Shown here: piece by piece, positions 7,792 to 16,237 of the stretch | Layout of the letters: each line of letters starts with the position of its first letter | Numbering within the stretch: the stretch's first letter is position 1 | Origin: Cytophagales bacterium | GTDB lineage: Bacteria; Bacteroidota; Bacteroidia; Cytophagales; Cyclobacteriaceae | Direction: 5' to 3' | DNA length: 64,000 nucleotides | Assembly (NCBI GenBank): GCA_033344775.1 | Contig: JAWPMT010000004.1 | Location: forward strand, 434,001-498,000 | Translations under genes and position numbers: made by a program | Notes under the pieces: model-generated | Seen by the model: only the letters and a program-made list of their open reading frames with translations | Databases searched by the model: none | Told to the model about the DNA's origin: nothing

Positions 7792-10563
7792 TCAGGTCAT
7801 TGGAAATGATATTAAATAAGAAACTCCCCCTTCTCCTTCAATTTGAAGGTCTCCTTTCAGTTGCGCCACGAAGGCTTTGATCAGGCTCATTCCCATGGAA
7901 GAGCCATTCATATATTTCTGGCTATCAAGCCCTTTTCCTTTATCCGACACCTTCAGCTCCAACCGATCATTGACTTTCTCCAAATCGACCGTTACTACGC
8001 CACCCTCGTTTTGATCGTAGGCATATTTAAAAATATTCGTTACGATCTCGAAAACCAGCAGTCCAAGAGTAGCCACTTTATCTACATCTAATTTATGATT
8101 TTCAATGGCAATTTTCAATTCATACCGATCAGGATGGGTGGCATAGATCCTGACCAGACTCGTCAATAGATCATCAATGTACGCTTTCGTGTGGAGTCGG
8201 TCAAACTCCTCCAGTTTCAATAGCAGATCATAAGTTTTCGCGATGGATAAAATCCTGTTTTGCGTATCCTTGATAAAGTCCATCAATTCCTCATTTTCCG
8301 TAAATCGCGCCCTGAGGTACAAGAGATTATTGACCATGTTCAGGTTGTTCTTGATCCGATGGTGCAACTCTCTGAAAAGCAAATTTTTCTCTGCTAAAGC
8401 TTTCTTTAGGCTAAGTTCCGCCTCTTTTTGAGCAGTCACATCCGAAAAAGAGGCAACCACCGCATATCGCTCACCTAGTTCGTTGATTACCGGCTCTGAA
8501 TTAATGGAAATGATGGACCGTTCTCCATCCGCTTTCCAAACATCCATCAAAAACCCCCTAACAGGCTTGCCTGTTTTGGAGGTGACCATCGAAGGATGAT
8601 CTTCTGGTGAAATCGGATCGCCTTTCATGTCCAGGGCCTTCCAGCGAGGGTCATAGGAATCTTTTCCGATCAATTGATCTGTGGTAAGTCCCAGGATGCT
8701 AGCTGCTGCTTCATTGCACATGGTCACAGCATCCTGCGTATCCTGCATTACAATTCCTTCGCTCAACGCATCTACCACTGAACGATACCGTTCCTCACTC
8801 TCACGAAGTTGATGCTGGGTATGGTCCGCCTCTAGCCTTTTTGATAAGTCATGTGCCATGAGTTCCAGCAAACTGATCTCTTTTTCACTGAAGTCTGTGG
8901 CCCGATGATGCTGAGAAGAATAATTCAGTATCCCATAGATTTCATCATTAACAAAAATAGGAGCACCGATATAAGCGATCACACCTTCATTTTTTTGAAC
9001 AGTATGCAGTCCTACGGCACTCTCAGGGACATTATTTGTTGCAATGGCTTGACCCTTTTTAATCAGGGCCTGACAAAGGGTATTTTCAAGTGAATAAGAC
9101 TCCCCAATCCGGTAAGGCTCCTCCAACTGGGAAGCCTCTGCATAGATTTCATAAGAATTGCCATTGATTCGGCTGATTACGCCGGTTTCCAGCTGAAAGA
9201 GTTCCAGTCCAAGTTCAACATAGGCTTGCATCAAGGCAGTACTATCCAGTGCTTGTTGGGTAGAAAGCCGGTGATGTTGCTGAAAATAACGATTCAGTTT
9301 TTCTCGTTCTGTTTCCGCCTGTTTTCGGCGGGTAATGTCCATCTGAAAGCCATAGAAGCCTTCCAACTTTCCTTCTTGCTGGTAAAACGGAGCAATAGAT
9401 AATTCTGTCCAGATGCGGACCCCTGCTTTCGTATGGAGTCGCATTTCCTGTTTGAAAGGTGCTTCCATCTGTATCCCTTCCAAAATCAAGTTTGAATGAC
9501 CCAGATCTGTTTGAAACATTTGAAGCATCGCCTCCATATCCAGGCCCCTCAGTTCTGAAGTCTCATAACCCGTCATCCGCTCAAACCCGCGGTTCATTAA
9601 TGTCAGCTCACCCCGGGCGTCAGTAATGAACACCCCCTCGTTCACATTATCCAGGATATTTGAGAGGCGTTCCAGTCGTTGGTTGGATTTGTTTCTTTCA
9701 TCATTGAGCAAAGCGATAGACAGCACTGACGCCAGAGATAGTAACCTATTCTGCTCGTCAACACTCCATTTAAGGATTACTGAACTCTCCAGGCAAATGA
9801 TCCCCCACAACCCCGATTCGCCGGTGACCTGAGCATCCAACATGGAACAGACATCAAATGACTGTAAGTAGCCACTATTGAATTCAGTCGTACTCGGATG
9901 GATCCTTGCATCATCTGCTGAGATAATTTTATTGCTAAGTATCCCTTCAAAATACCGGGGTGCATCCATTTCCAGTAATTCTTTGTTTTTTCTGGGAATG
10001 GCATTATCACGCTCAGCAGAATGGGTACAATAAATCTTCCTTCGGTCCGTGGATAAACGCCAATAGCTCACACTATCAACTTCAAAAAGCCCAATGGTAG
10101 CATTCAATAAACACTGGGTAAAGTCATCAATATTTAAGGTATCCAGCGTACTGAGTTTGGAATGTTCAAGTACGATCTTACTGAATTGACGTTCGACTTC
10201 TTCTCTTTTTTTAAAGGCTGTAATGTCACGAGCCACCGAATAGATAATTCGCTTTTCATTGTCTAATGTAGAATTCCACTCCAACCATACGTCTTCTCCG
10301 GACTTGGTTTTGTAGCGGTTTTCAAAGTGGCTTTTTCGGGGCAAACCAGCTAAAAAATCCTGTACTCTTTGAGCTGTCTTTTCACGATCTTCGGGATGTA
10401 CAAAGTCCAGAAATGGAGCTGTAGTCAATTCCTCCTGCGAAAACCCGAGCACATTGCTCCATTGGTTATTTAGCTCTAGAAAATAGCCATCAAAACTGGT
10501 GATACTCAACAGGTCCGTCGAATGATCGAAAAATGCTTTAAAGTCGTGTGTGTACATTTCCAT
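7792..10563 (-). CDS. Multi-PAS/GAF sensor histidine kinase (HisKA_2 type)
   Basis: About 923 residues from ATG at 10563, which has AGGGAG upstream; a TTG at 10584 is the only longer start. No membrane segments. Order of domains: PAS (to ~125, ending SVARDITAFKKREE), GAF (~145-295), PAS (~300-415, ending MDITRRKQAE), GAF (~430-570), PAS (~585-700), then the HisKA_2 phosphorylation helix RELHHRIKNNLNMV and a HATPase with NIFKYAY-type N-box and DKGKGLD G1 box. A cytoplasmic sensor of several signals, likely redox, light or small ligand; none can be named. It is followed 1 bp later by its probable receiver. Confidence 0.9.
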   Translation of the reverse strand: MEMYTHDFKAFFDHSTDLLSITSFDGYFLELNNQWSNVLGFSQEELTTAPFLDFVHPEDREKTAQRVQDFLAGLPRKSHFENRYKTKSGEDVWLEWNSTLDNEKRIIYSVARDITAFKKREEVERQFSKIVLEHSKLSTLDTLNIDDFTQCLLNATIGLFEVDSVSYWRLSTDRRKIYCTHSAERDNAIPRKNKELLEMDAPRYFEGILSNKIISADDARIHPSTTEFNSGYLQSFDVCSMLDAQVTGESGLWGIICLESSVILKWSVDEQNRLLSLASVLSIALLNDERNKSNQRLERLSNILDNVNEGVFITDARGELTLMNRGFERMTGYETSELRGLDMEAMLQMFQTDLGHSNLILEGIQMEAPFKQEMRLHTKAGVRIWTELSIAPFYQQEGKLEGFYGFQMDITRRKQAETEREKLNRYFQQHHRLSTQQALDSTALMQAYVELGLELFQLETGVISRINGNSYEIYAEASQLEEPYRIGESYSLENTLCQALIKKGQAIATNNVPESAVGLHTVQKNEGVIAYIGAPIFVNDEIYGILNYSSQHHRATDFSEKEISLLELMAHDLSKRLEADHTQHQLRESEERYRSVVDALSEGIVMQDTQDAVTMCNEAAASILGLTTDQLIGKDSYDPRWKALDMKGDPISPEDHPSMVTSKTGKPVRGFLMDVWKADGERSIISINSEPVINELGERYAVVASFSDVTAQKEAELSLKKALAEKNLLFRELHHRIKNNLNMVNNLLYLRARFTENEELMDFIKDTQNRILSIAKTYDLLLKLEEFDRLHTKAYIDDLLTSLVRIYATHPDRYELKIAIENHKLDVDKVATLGLLVFEIVTNIFKYAYDQNEGGVVTVDLEKVNDRLELKVSDKGKGLDSQKYMNGSSMGMSLIKAFVAQLKGDLQIEGEGGVSYLISFPMT

Positions 10564-10780
10564 AGCTAAGGAAAACTCCCTCAAATTGTCTTCAACGATT
10601 CGGCACTATCCAACTTAAAAGACAGTTACTGATTTGTTCCAGACAAAGGGTTCAATTATCCAGGTCTTTAACAATTTAGAAATATCCTGGAACATTTCTT
10701 ACCTGTTTGCAAAAAAGATAGTCAACGGTAAAAATCCGAAATGAATCTGTGAATTCGCTTATCTGAAGAAAAGCGAGTAC

Positions 10781-12340
10781 TTAGAAAGGCACATCGTCAT
10801 TTGAAGGAGGACCGTCATTTCCATTGGCCTTACTAGGAAGTGTGATGGTAAAATCAGTATTGGGCGGTCCTGCAGATGGGAAGCTATTGCCATACGTTTC
10901 GTTTCCGCCACCACTCATATCTACACCGTCAAGATCAGCAAACTTGGTGAACTTACCGATGAATTTCAGTTGCACATTTTCCAATCGACCATTCCTGTGC
11001 TTGGCGATGATCACTTCACCTGTACCCTGCAAAGGCATGCCATCTTCACTTTGGGTAATGCCATAATATTCCGGACGATAAAGGAACATTACCATATCCG
11101 CATCCTGCTCAATCGAACCTGATTCCCTGAGGTCGGAAAGTTGCGGTCGTTTATCGCCTCCACGTGTTTCAACGGAACGACTCAGCTGAGAAAGTGCAAT
11201 TACCGGAACATCCAATTCCTTAGCAATCCCCTTCAAAGCCCTGGAAATCGAAGCAATTTCCTGCTCACGATTACCCCCCGCACTCTTTGACGTATCTCCT
11301 GTCATCAATTGCAGGTAGTCAATCACAATCAGGCTAACACCATGTTGGGCTACCAGACGTCTCGCCTTGGCCCTGAGTTCCAGGATACTTAGTCCAGGGG
11401 TATCATCAATATAAATAGGTGCTTCTGCAAGTTGTTTGGTTTTATGCAATAACTGCTGCCATTCGTGCTCCGCCATGTCGCCTCGCTTGAGTTTTTCACT
11501 TTCAAGCTCTGCTTCTGCAGATACAAGACGATTGACCAACTGAACGGAAGACATCTCCAGCGAAAATATGGCCGCAGGTTTGTTGAATTCAATGGCCGCG
11601 TTCCTGATCGCGGAAACCACAAAAGCTGTCTTACCCATACCAGGACGTGCTGCAATGATGACCAAGTCCGTTTTTTGCCAACCTGAAGTAACCCGATCCA
11701 GTGCCGTAAATCCGGAAGGCACTCCAGTGAGGCCATCTTCCTTATTCTTACGATCCTCTATTTCCTGAATGGCCTGATTCAGCAAAGAACTCATCTTGTC
11801 ATAGTTCTTTCGAATATGCGACTCAGACACATCAAACAAAGCTTGCTCGGCCTTATCCAATAGTTTGAATACATCAATGGTATCCTCGTAGGCTTCCTGC
11901 TGCAATTCTGTTGAAATCTTGATCAACTCCCGTTTGATCGATTGCTCGGAAATGATCCTTGCATGGTATTCAATATTCGCGGCAGAGTTTACTTTGGTCG
12001 TTAGGCCTGCGATATAATAAGCCCCACCCACCACTTCAAGGTTTCCAGTCTTTCGAAGTTGGTGTACGACTGTTTTGATATCTACAGGTTCCGTATTGTT
12101 GAACAATTCAACAATGGCTTCATAGATCAGTTTATGCGCATCGCGATAAAAACTTGCTGGTTTTAGGATGTCAATTACCGTAGATAAAGCATCACGTTCC
12201 AACATCAGCGCTCCTAATACCACTTCCTCAATTTCTACCGCCTGAGGAGGCAATTTCCCCAACTGATTTGATAGTTCTTGAATACCAGTTTTTCGGGTTC
12301 GTGGATTTACACGGAGGGCTTCGGCTTTGTTGCTTTCCAT
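10781..12340 (-). CDS. dnaB: Replicative DNA helicase DnaB
   Basis: 519 residues, the usual Bacteroidota length with a C-terminal low-complexity tail. The N-terminal DnaB domain (about 25-130; PQAVEIEEVVLGALMLE) binds primase and makes the hexamer collar. The RecA-like motor has Walker A (AARPGMGKTA), Walker B (LIVIDYLQLM), the Q/R loops (ALSQLSRSVETR) and the arginine finger region KHRNGR. There is no intein at the Walker A site. It unwinds DNA ahead of the replication fork, on the lagging strand. It is divergent from the Mur-like/exonuclease pair across a 180-bp gap. Confidence 0.97.
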   Translation of the reverse strand: MESNKAEALRVNPRTRKTGIQELSNQLGKLPPQAVEIEEVVLGALMLERDALSTVIDILKPASFYRDAHKLIYEAIVELFNNTEPVDIKTVVHQLRKTGNLEVVGGAYYIAGLTTKVNSAANIEYHARIISEQSIKRELIKISTELQQEAYEDTIDVFKLLDKAEQALFDVSESHIRKNYDKMSSLLNQAIQEIEDRKNKEDGLTGVPSGFTALDRVTSGWQKTDLVIIAARPGMGKTAFVVSAIRNAAIEFNKPAAIFSLEMSSVQLVNRLVSAEAELESEKLKRGDMAEHEWQQLLHKTKQLAEAPIYIDDTPGLSILELRAKARRLVAQHGVSLIVIDYLQLMTGDTSKSAGGNREQEIASISRALKGIAKELDVPVIALSQLSRSVETRGGDKRPQLSDLRESGSIEQDADMVMFLYRPEYYGITQSEDGMPLQGTGEVIIAKHRNGRLENVQLKFIGKFTKFADLDGVDMSGGGNETYGNSFPSAGPPNTDFTITLPSKANGNDGPPSNDDVPF

Positions 12341-12520
12341 TGGCGATTAGACACAGATTTTTTAAGGACCGAAGACAAACTTACGGCAAATGATCGGGTC
12401 GTCATATCGGGTAAATTAGAATAAGTTTTCTACCACGATGTTAACAGCTTATCAACAGCCAAAAAGTGAATTGGTTCGACACCTAAAATTGGCTTATTTT
12501 AGCAGCTTTAACCCAATTGC

Positions 12521-13060
12521 ATGCCAGTACAATTTGAGCAGATCCAGGATAAGCAGCGAATCGTGATCATTGACAGTGAGGGGTCCTCTGAAATCATGAA
12601 AATTGCGTTGCACGTACTTGACCAAAATGAACGGAAATTTGACTTCTGGTGGGCCAGTGGCAAACATTCCCTCAGTGATGCACCCGTCATTCTCATAGAA
12701 GCACAAGATCAGGCCTCCGAGGGGAATAAGGCCAAATTCTTTGATTGTCAGCATCATATCATTGTATTGCATCACGTGTCAGATCAGTTTCCGGAATCCT
12801 ACGGCTCCTTCGAAGCTTATCTGGCTCAGTTTGAAAATCTGGCAGATCAAACACCCAAAGGGGGAACGATATTGTATTATCAGGATGACAATGTAGCCAA
12901 CCTGATTGCAGGAGAACGTGAGCGCGAAGACATTAAGCTGATCGAGTACGGCAATATCGATAACCTGAATGAAAGGGCCAGCGCAGCCAAGGGATTATTG
13001 AAACGAATAGGAATTACGGACGAAATGTTCGATAAAGCTTACCAGAGCTACCCAAACTAA
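12521..13060 (+). CDS. Mur-ligase-like protein without P-loop (degenerate Mpl relative)
   Basis: 179 residues. By eye it follows the central domain of UDP-N-acetylmuramate:tripeptide ligase (Mpl): RIVIIDSEGSSEIMKIALHVL sits where Mpl has the ATP loop GSHGKTT, APVILIEAQDQASEGNKAKF matches the ligase's LEGDEYL...RRPKF, SFEAYLAQFENLADQTPKGG matches TFENYVEQF....GG, and NLNERASAAKGLLKRIGITD matches the HNLSNLAGAKWICQLMGVDE helix. The N-terminal Rossmann domain is absent and the P-loop Gly-Lys-Thr is lost, so it cannot bind ATP normally. The frame is intact, so this looks like a pseudo-enzyme rather than a pseudogene. It lies 6 bp before the exonuclease gene, in one operon. Role unknown, perhaps regulatory in cell-wall recycling. 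Confidence 0.6.
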   Translation: MPVQFEQIQDKQRIVIIDSEGSSEIMKIALHVLDQNERKFDFWWASGKHSLSDAPVILIEAQDQASEGNKAKFFDCQHHIIVLHHVSDQFPESYGSFEAYLAQFENLADQTPKGGTILYYQDDNVANLIAGEREREDIKLIEYGNIDNLNERASAAKGLLKRIGITDEMFDKAYQSYPN

Positions 13061-13066
13061 AGACAA

Positions 13067-13870
13067 GTGAAACTAAATCTAAAAAGTCCTCTAGTGGTTT
13101 TTGACCTTGAAACCACGGGAACCAATATTGCTCATGATCGAATTGTAGAGATCGCAATGATCAAGGTCATGCCCTCAGGGGAAGAAATTGAAAAAACGAG
13201 ACGGCTCAATCCGGAAATGCATATTCCAAAGGAAACCAGCCTGATCCATGGCATCTACGACGAGGATGTAAAGGACGAACCAAACTTCAAGCAAGTAGCC
13301 AAAAGCATGGCACAATTTCTTGAAGGTTGTGATCTGGCTGGATTCAACATCCTGAAATTTGATGTTCCCGTACTGGTTGAAGAGTTTCTACGGGCCAATG
13401 TAGAGTTCGAGGTGGACAGCAGAAGGCTATTGGATGCCCAGAAGATTTTCCATATGATGGAAAAAAGAAATTTATCAGCAGCGCTTAAATTCTACACAGG
13501 CAAGGATTTGATCAACGCACACAGTGCTCTTGCCGATACCCAGGCCACATTGGATGTGTTTAAGGCACAAATTGAGCGTTACGATGGTCAGGAAGTATTT
13601 GATCTACTGGGCAAGAAAGTTGGAAACATCGCCAATGACATGGATGTGATCGATGATCTCACCAATAAAAAGATGATTGACCTGGCCGGAAGAATGGTCT
13701 ACGATGATAAAGGTATTGAACGCTTCAATTTTGGAAAACACCGTGGAAAGCCTGTCCTTGAAGTCCTTCAAAAAGAACCCAGTTTTTATGATTGGATGAT
13801 GAAAGGTGACTTCCCGCTTGACACCAAACGAAAATTGACCCAACTTAGATTGAAGAGTTTCGGTAAGTGA
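13067..13870 (+). CDS. DnaQ-type 3'-5' exonuclease (DEDDh)
   Basis: 267 residues from a GTG start 6 bp after the previous stop; the first motif follows at once, so no later start is possible. Exo I VVFDLETTGT (Asp, Glu), Exo II GFNILKFDVPVL (Asp) and Exo III HSALADTQAT (His, Asp) give the DEDDh active site of the epsilon/RNase T family. After the nuclease domain comes an extra 90 residues containing FNFGKHRGKPVLEVL, a small domain often fused to such exonucleases in Bacteroidota. Probable role is proofreading or trimming of DNA or RNA ends; it may also be the polymerase III epsilon subunit. Confidence 0.85.
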   Translation: MKLNLKSPLVVFDLETTGTNIAHDRIVEIAMIKVMPSGEEIEKTRRLNPEMHIPKETSLIHGIYDEDVKDEPNFKQVAKSMAQFLEGCDLAGFNILKFDVPVLVEEFLRANVEFEVDSRRLLDAQKIFHMMEKRNLSAALKFYTGKDLINAHSALADTQATLDVFKAQIERYDGQEVFDLLGKKVGNIANDMDVIDDLTNKKMIDLAGRMVYDDKGIERFNFGKHRGKPVLEVLQKEPSFYDWMMKGDFPLDTKRKLTQLRLKSFGK

Positions 13871-13884
13871 TCCGATAACCCTTG

Positions 13885-13907
13885 AACCCAGAAGATAATT
13901 CTGGGTT
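13885..13907 (+). terminator. Putative transcription terminator after the exonuclease gene
   Basis: Perfect 9-bp stem (AACCCAGAA / TTCTGGGTT) with a 5-base loop, 15 bp after the exonuclease stop. The following AAATTTG tract is weak in T, so termination may be partial. Confidence 0.55.
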
Positions 13908-13986
13908 AAATTTGATTAAGACTTACAATACACCCCGCTGTAGGTTTTCAGTATATATTACATTCTAGAAAGTACTACTGTCAATC

Positions 13987-16161
13987 ATGGCAAAAACCAT
14001 CATTGTATCTAACCGTTTACCGGTTAAGATCTCGCAAGAAAAAAATAAATTATCCTATCACACCAGTGAAGGTGGACTTGCCACCGGGCTTGGTTCCATT
14101 TATCGCGAAGGCGATAACATCTGGGTAGGCTGGCCTGGGCTTGCTGTCACGAAAGCCTCACAAAAAGCCGAGATCGTTGAACATCTCGCCACCGAGAGTA
14201 TGAAACCCGTTTTCCTAAGTGCTCAGGAAATTGAGGATTTCTATGAGGGATTCAGTAATGAAACCCTGTGGCCCAACTTTCATTATTTCAACCAATACAC
14301 GGTTTATGATGAGGGACTTTGGAAGGCTTATCAAAAAGTGAACCGGAAGTTTGCCAAGGAATTGGAAAGCGTGGTTGAAGAAGGTGACACTCTCTGGATC
14401 CATGATTACCAGCTGCTTTTGGTACCAGAGATGATCCGAAGCATTATGCCCAATGTGGCCATCGGATTTTTCCTGCACATCCCCTTCCCTTCATACGAAT
14501 CCTTTCGATTATTACCCTGGAGACGTGAATTATTGAACGGAATGTTAGGTGCGGACCTTTTAGGCTTCCACACCTATGATGACATGCGTCACTTTCTTTC
14601 ATCAGTCAGCCGTTTGGCCGGGCTCGGCAATTCGAACGGGCAGATAAGTGTAGGTCAGCGACTGGTTTTAGCAGATGCCATGCCTATGGGTATCGACTAT
14701 GATAAGTATGCTGCTTCAGCTGCCATGCCGGAAACGCTGGAGCGCGAAGTACGTTATCGAACGTCTGTCGGTCAACACAAGATCATGTTGTCCATCGATC
14801 GGCTAGATTACTCTAAAGGCATTCCGCAGCGACTGAAAGCATTTGAAAGATTTCTCGAAACCTATGCTGACTATCGATCCAAAGTTTCCCTGATCATGGT
14901 CGTGGTGCCTTCTCGAGATACAGTACCGAAATACGCCCAATTAAAAGAAGAAATTGACCTGTTGGTTGGTAGGATCAATGGTAAGTACGGCCGTATGAAC
15001 TGGACTCCTGTTCATTATTTCTACCGCAGTTTCCCAATTACAGCCTTGTCTGCGTTTTACCGCATGGCCAATGTGGCACTGGTAACACCTATGCGTGATG
15101 GAATGAACCTGGTTTGTAAGGAATACATTGCCAGTCGACTGGATAAGAAAGGCGTTTTGGTCCTGAGTGAAATGGCGGGTGCCTCAAAAGAGCTTTCGGA
15201 TGCGATCCTGATCAATCCTAATGACATAGAGCAATCAGCCCAAACCATGAAAGAGGCCCTGGACATGCCTGAAAAGGAACAGATCCGGAGAATGGACAGC
15301 ATGCAGGAGTCGCTGAAGCACTACAACATCCATCATTGGGTGAAACTGTTCATGTCCCGATTGGAATTCATCAAAAAAGAACAAGAAGGTTTGAGAACCA
15401 AACCAATGACCCAGGCACTGAAGGACAAGGTCATGGATCATTACGCCGAAGCCAAGAAACGCTTATTGTTCCTCGATTATGACGGAACCCTGGTTGGCTT
15501 CCATTCCGACCCGAATGACTCAAAGCCGGACAAAGCATTGAAAAACATTTTGGAAAACTTAACCGGTGATCCTAAAAATAAGGTGGTCGTGATCAGTGGT
15601 CGCGGAAAAGAAACACTGGAGAAATGGCTTGCAGCTTACCCCATCGACATCATTGCAGAACATGGCGTCTGGAACAAAGCCCATGATGGCGATTGGAAGA
15701 TGTTGACCCATATGAACAATGACTGGAAGGAAGAAATCGACAATCTCTTGAAAAGCTACGTGGATCGAACACCTGGCTCATTCGTGGAATACAAGGACTA
15801 CTCGCTGGTCTGGCACTACCGAAGAGTCGAGACAGGTTTAGGTGAGATCCGAACCCGTGAGCTTACCAGTCACTTGAAGTATATCACCAACGATAAAGAC
15901 CTGCAAGTCTTGGAAGGTGACATGGTCGTTGAGATCAAAAACTCTCAGGTAAACAAAGGAAAAGCGGCTGCAGCCTGGATGCGGAAAAACAAAGCAGAAT
16001 TCTACCTGGCATGTGGTGATGACTGGACCGATGAAGACACCTTTCGTAACATGCCTGAAGATGCGTATACCATCAAAGTAGGTACAACTTCATCCGTCGC
16101 AAAATATAGGGTGGAGAATTACGTAGCGATTCGGGAATTGCTGTCTGGGTTGGGGGCTTAA
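13987..16161 (+). CDS. otsAB: Trehalose-6-phosphate synthase / trehalose-6-phosphatase fusion
   Basis: 724 residues. Residues about 1-470 are a GT20 synthase: N-terminal IIVSNRLPVKI, the GGLATGL donor loop, WIHDYQLLLVP, and RLDYSKGIPQRL plus LVTPMRDGMNLVCKEY for UDP/ADP-glucose and glucose-6-P. From residue about 490 there is a HAD phosphatase: LLFLDYDGTLVGF (nucleophile Asp), VVVISGRG, and CGDDWTDEDTF. One chain thus makes trehalose from UDP-glucose and glucose-6-phosphate, a common arrangement in Bacteroidota. The product is an osmoprotectant. It converges with the GH15 gene, which shares its terminator. Confidence 0.95.
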   Translation: MAKTIIVSNRLPVKISQEKNKLSYHTSEGGLATGLGSIYREGDNIWVGWPGLAVTKASQKAEIVEHLATESMKPVFLSAQEIEDFYEGFSNETLWPNFHYFNQYTVYDEGLWKAYQKVNRKFAKELESVVEEGDTLWIHDYQLLLVPEMIRSIMPNVAIGFFLHIPFPSYESFRLLPWRRELLNGMLGADLLGFHTYDDMRHFLSSVSRLAGLGNSNGQISVGQRLVLADAMPMGIDYDKYAASAAMPETLEREVRYRTSVGQHKIMLSIDRLDYSKGIPQRLKAFERFLETYADYRSKVSLIMVVVPSRDTVPKYAQLKEEIDLLVGRINGKYGRMNWTPVHYFYRSFPITALSAFYRMANVALVTPMRDGMNLVCKEYIASRLDKKGVLVLSEMAGASKELSDAILINPNDIEQSAQTMKEALDMPEKEQIRRMDSMQESLKHYNIHHWVKLFMSRLEFIKKEQEGLRTKPMTQALKDKVMDHYAEAKKRLLFLDYDGTLVGFHSDPNDSKPDKALKNILENLTGDPKNKVVVISGRGKETLEKWLAAYPIDIIAEHGVWNKAHDGDWKMLTHMNNDWKEEIDNLLKSYVDRTPGSFVEYKDYSLVWHYRRVETGLGEIRTRELTSHLKYITNDKDLQVLEGDMVVEIKNSQVNKGKAAAAWMRKNKAEFYLACGDDWTDEDTFRNMPEDAYTIKVGTTSSVAKYRVENYVAIRELLSGLGA

Positions 16162-16187
16162 ATCACCAAATACGAATAAAAAACAAA

Positions 16188-16218
16188 GGCGCGAATCATG
16201 AAGGTTCGCGCCTTTTTT
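16188..16218. terminator. Bidirectional terminator between otsAB and GH15 genes
   Basis: GGCGCGAA / TTCGCGCC stem with a 9-base loop, an A-rich run on the left and TTTTTT on the right, so it can stop transcription from both converging genes. Confidence 0.9.
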
Positions 16219-16237
16219 ATTGTCCAAGATCGTATGA

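Noticed and set aside
10584-10584. TTG start for the large histidine kinase
   Set aside because: ATG 21 bp downstream has AGGGAG upstream and gives a normal PAS start.
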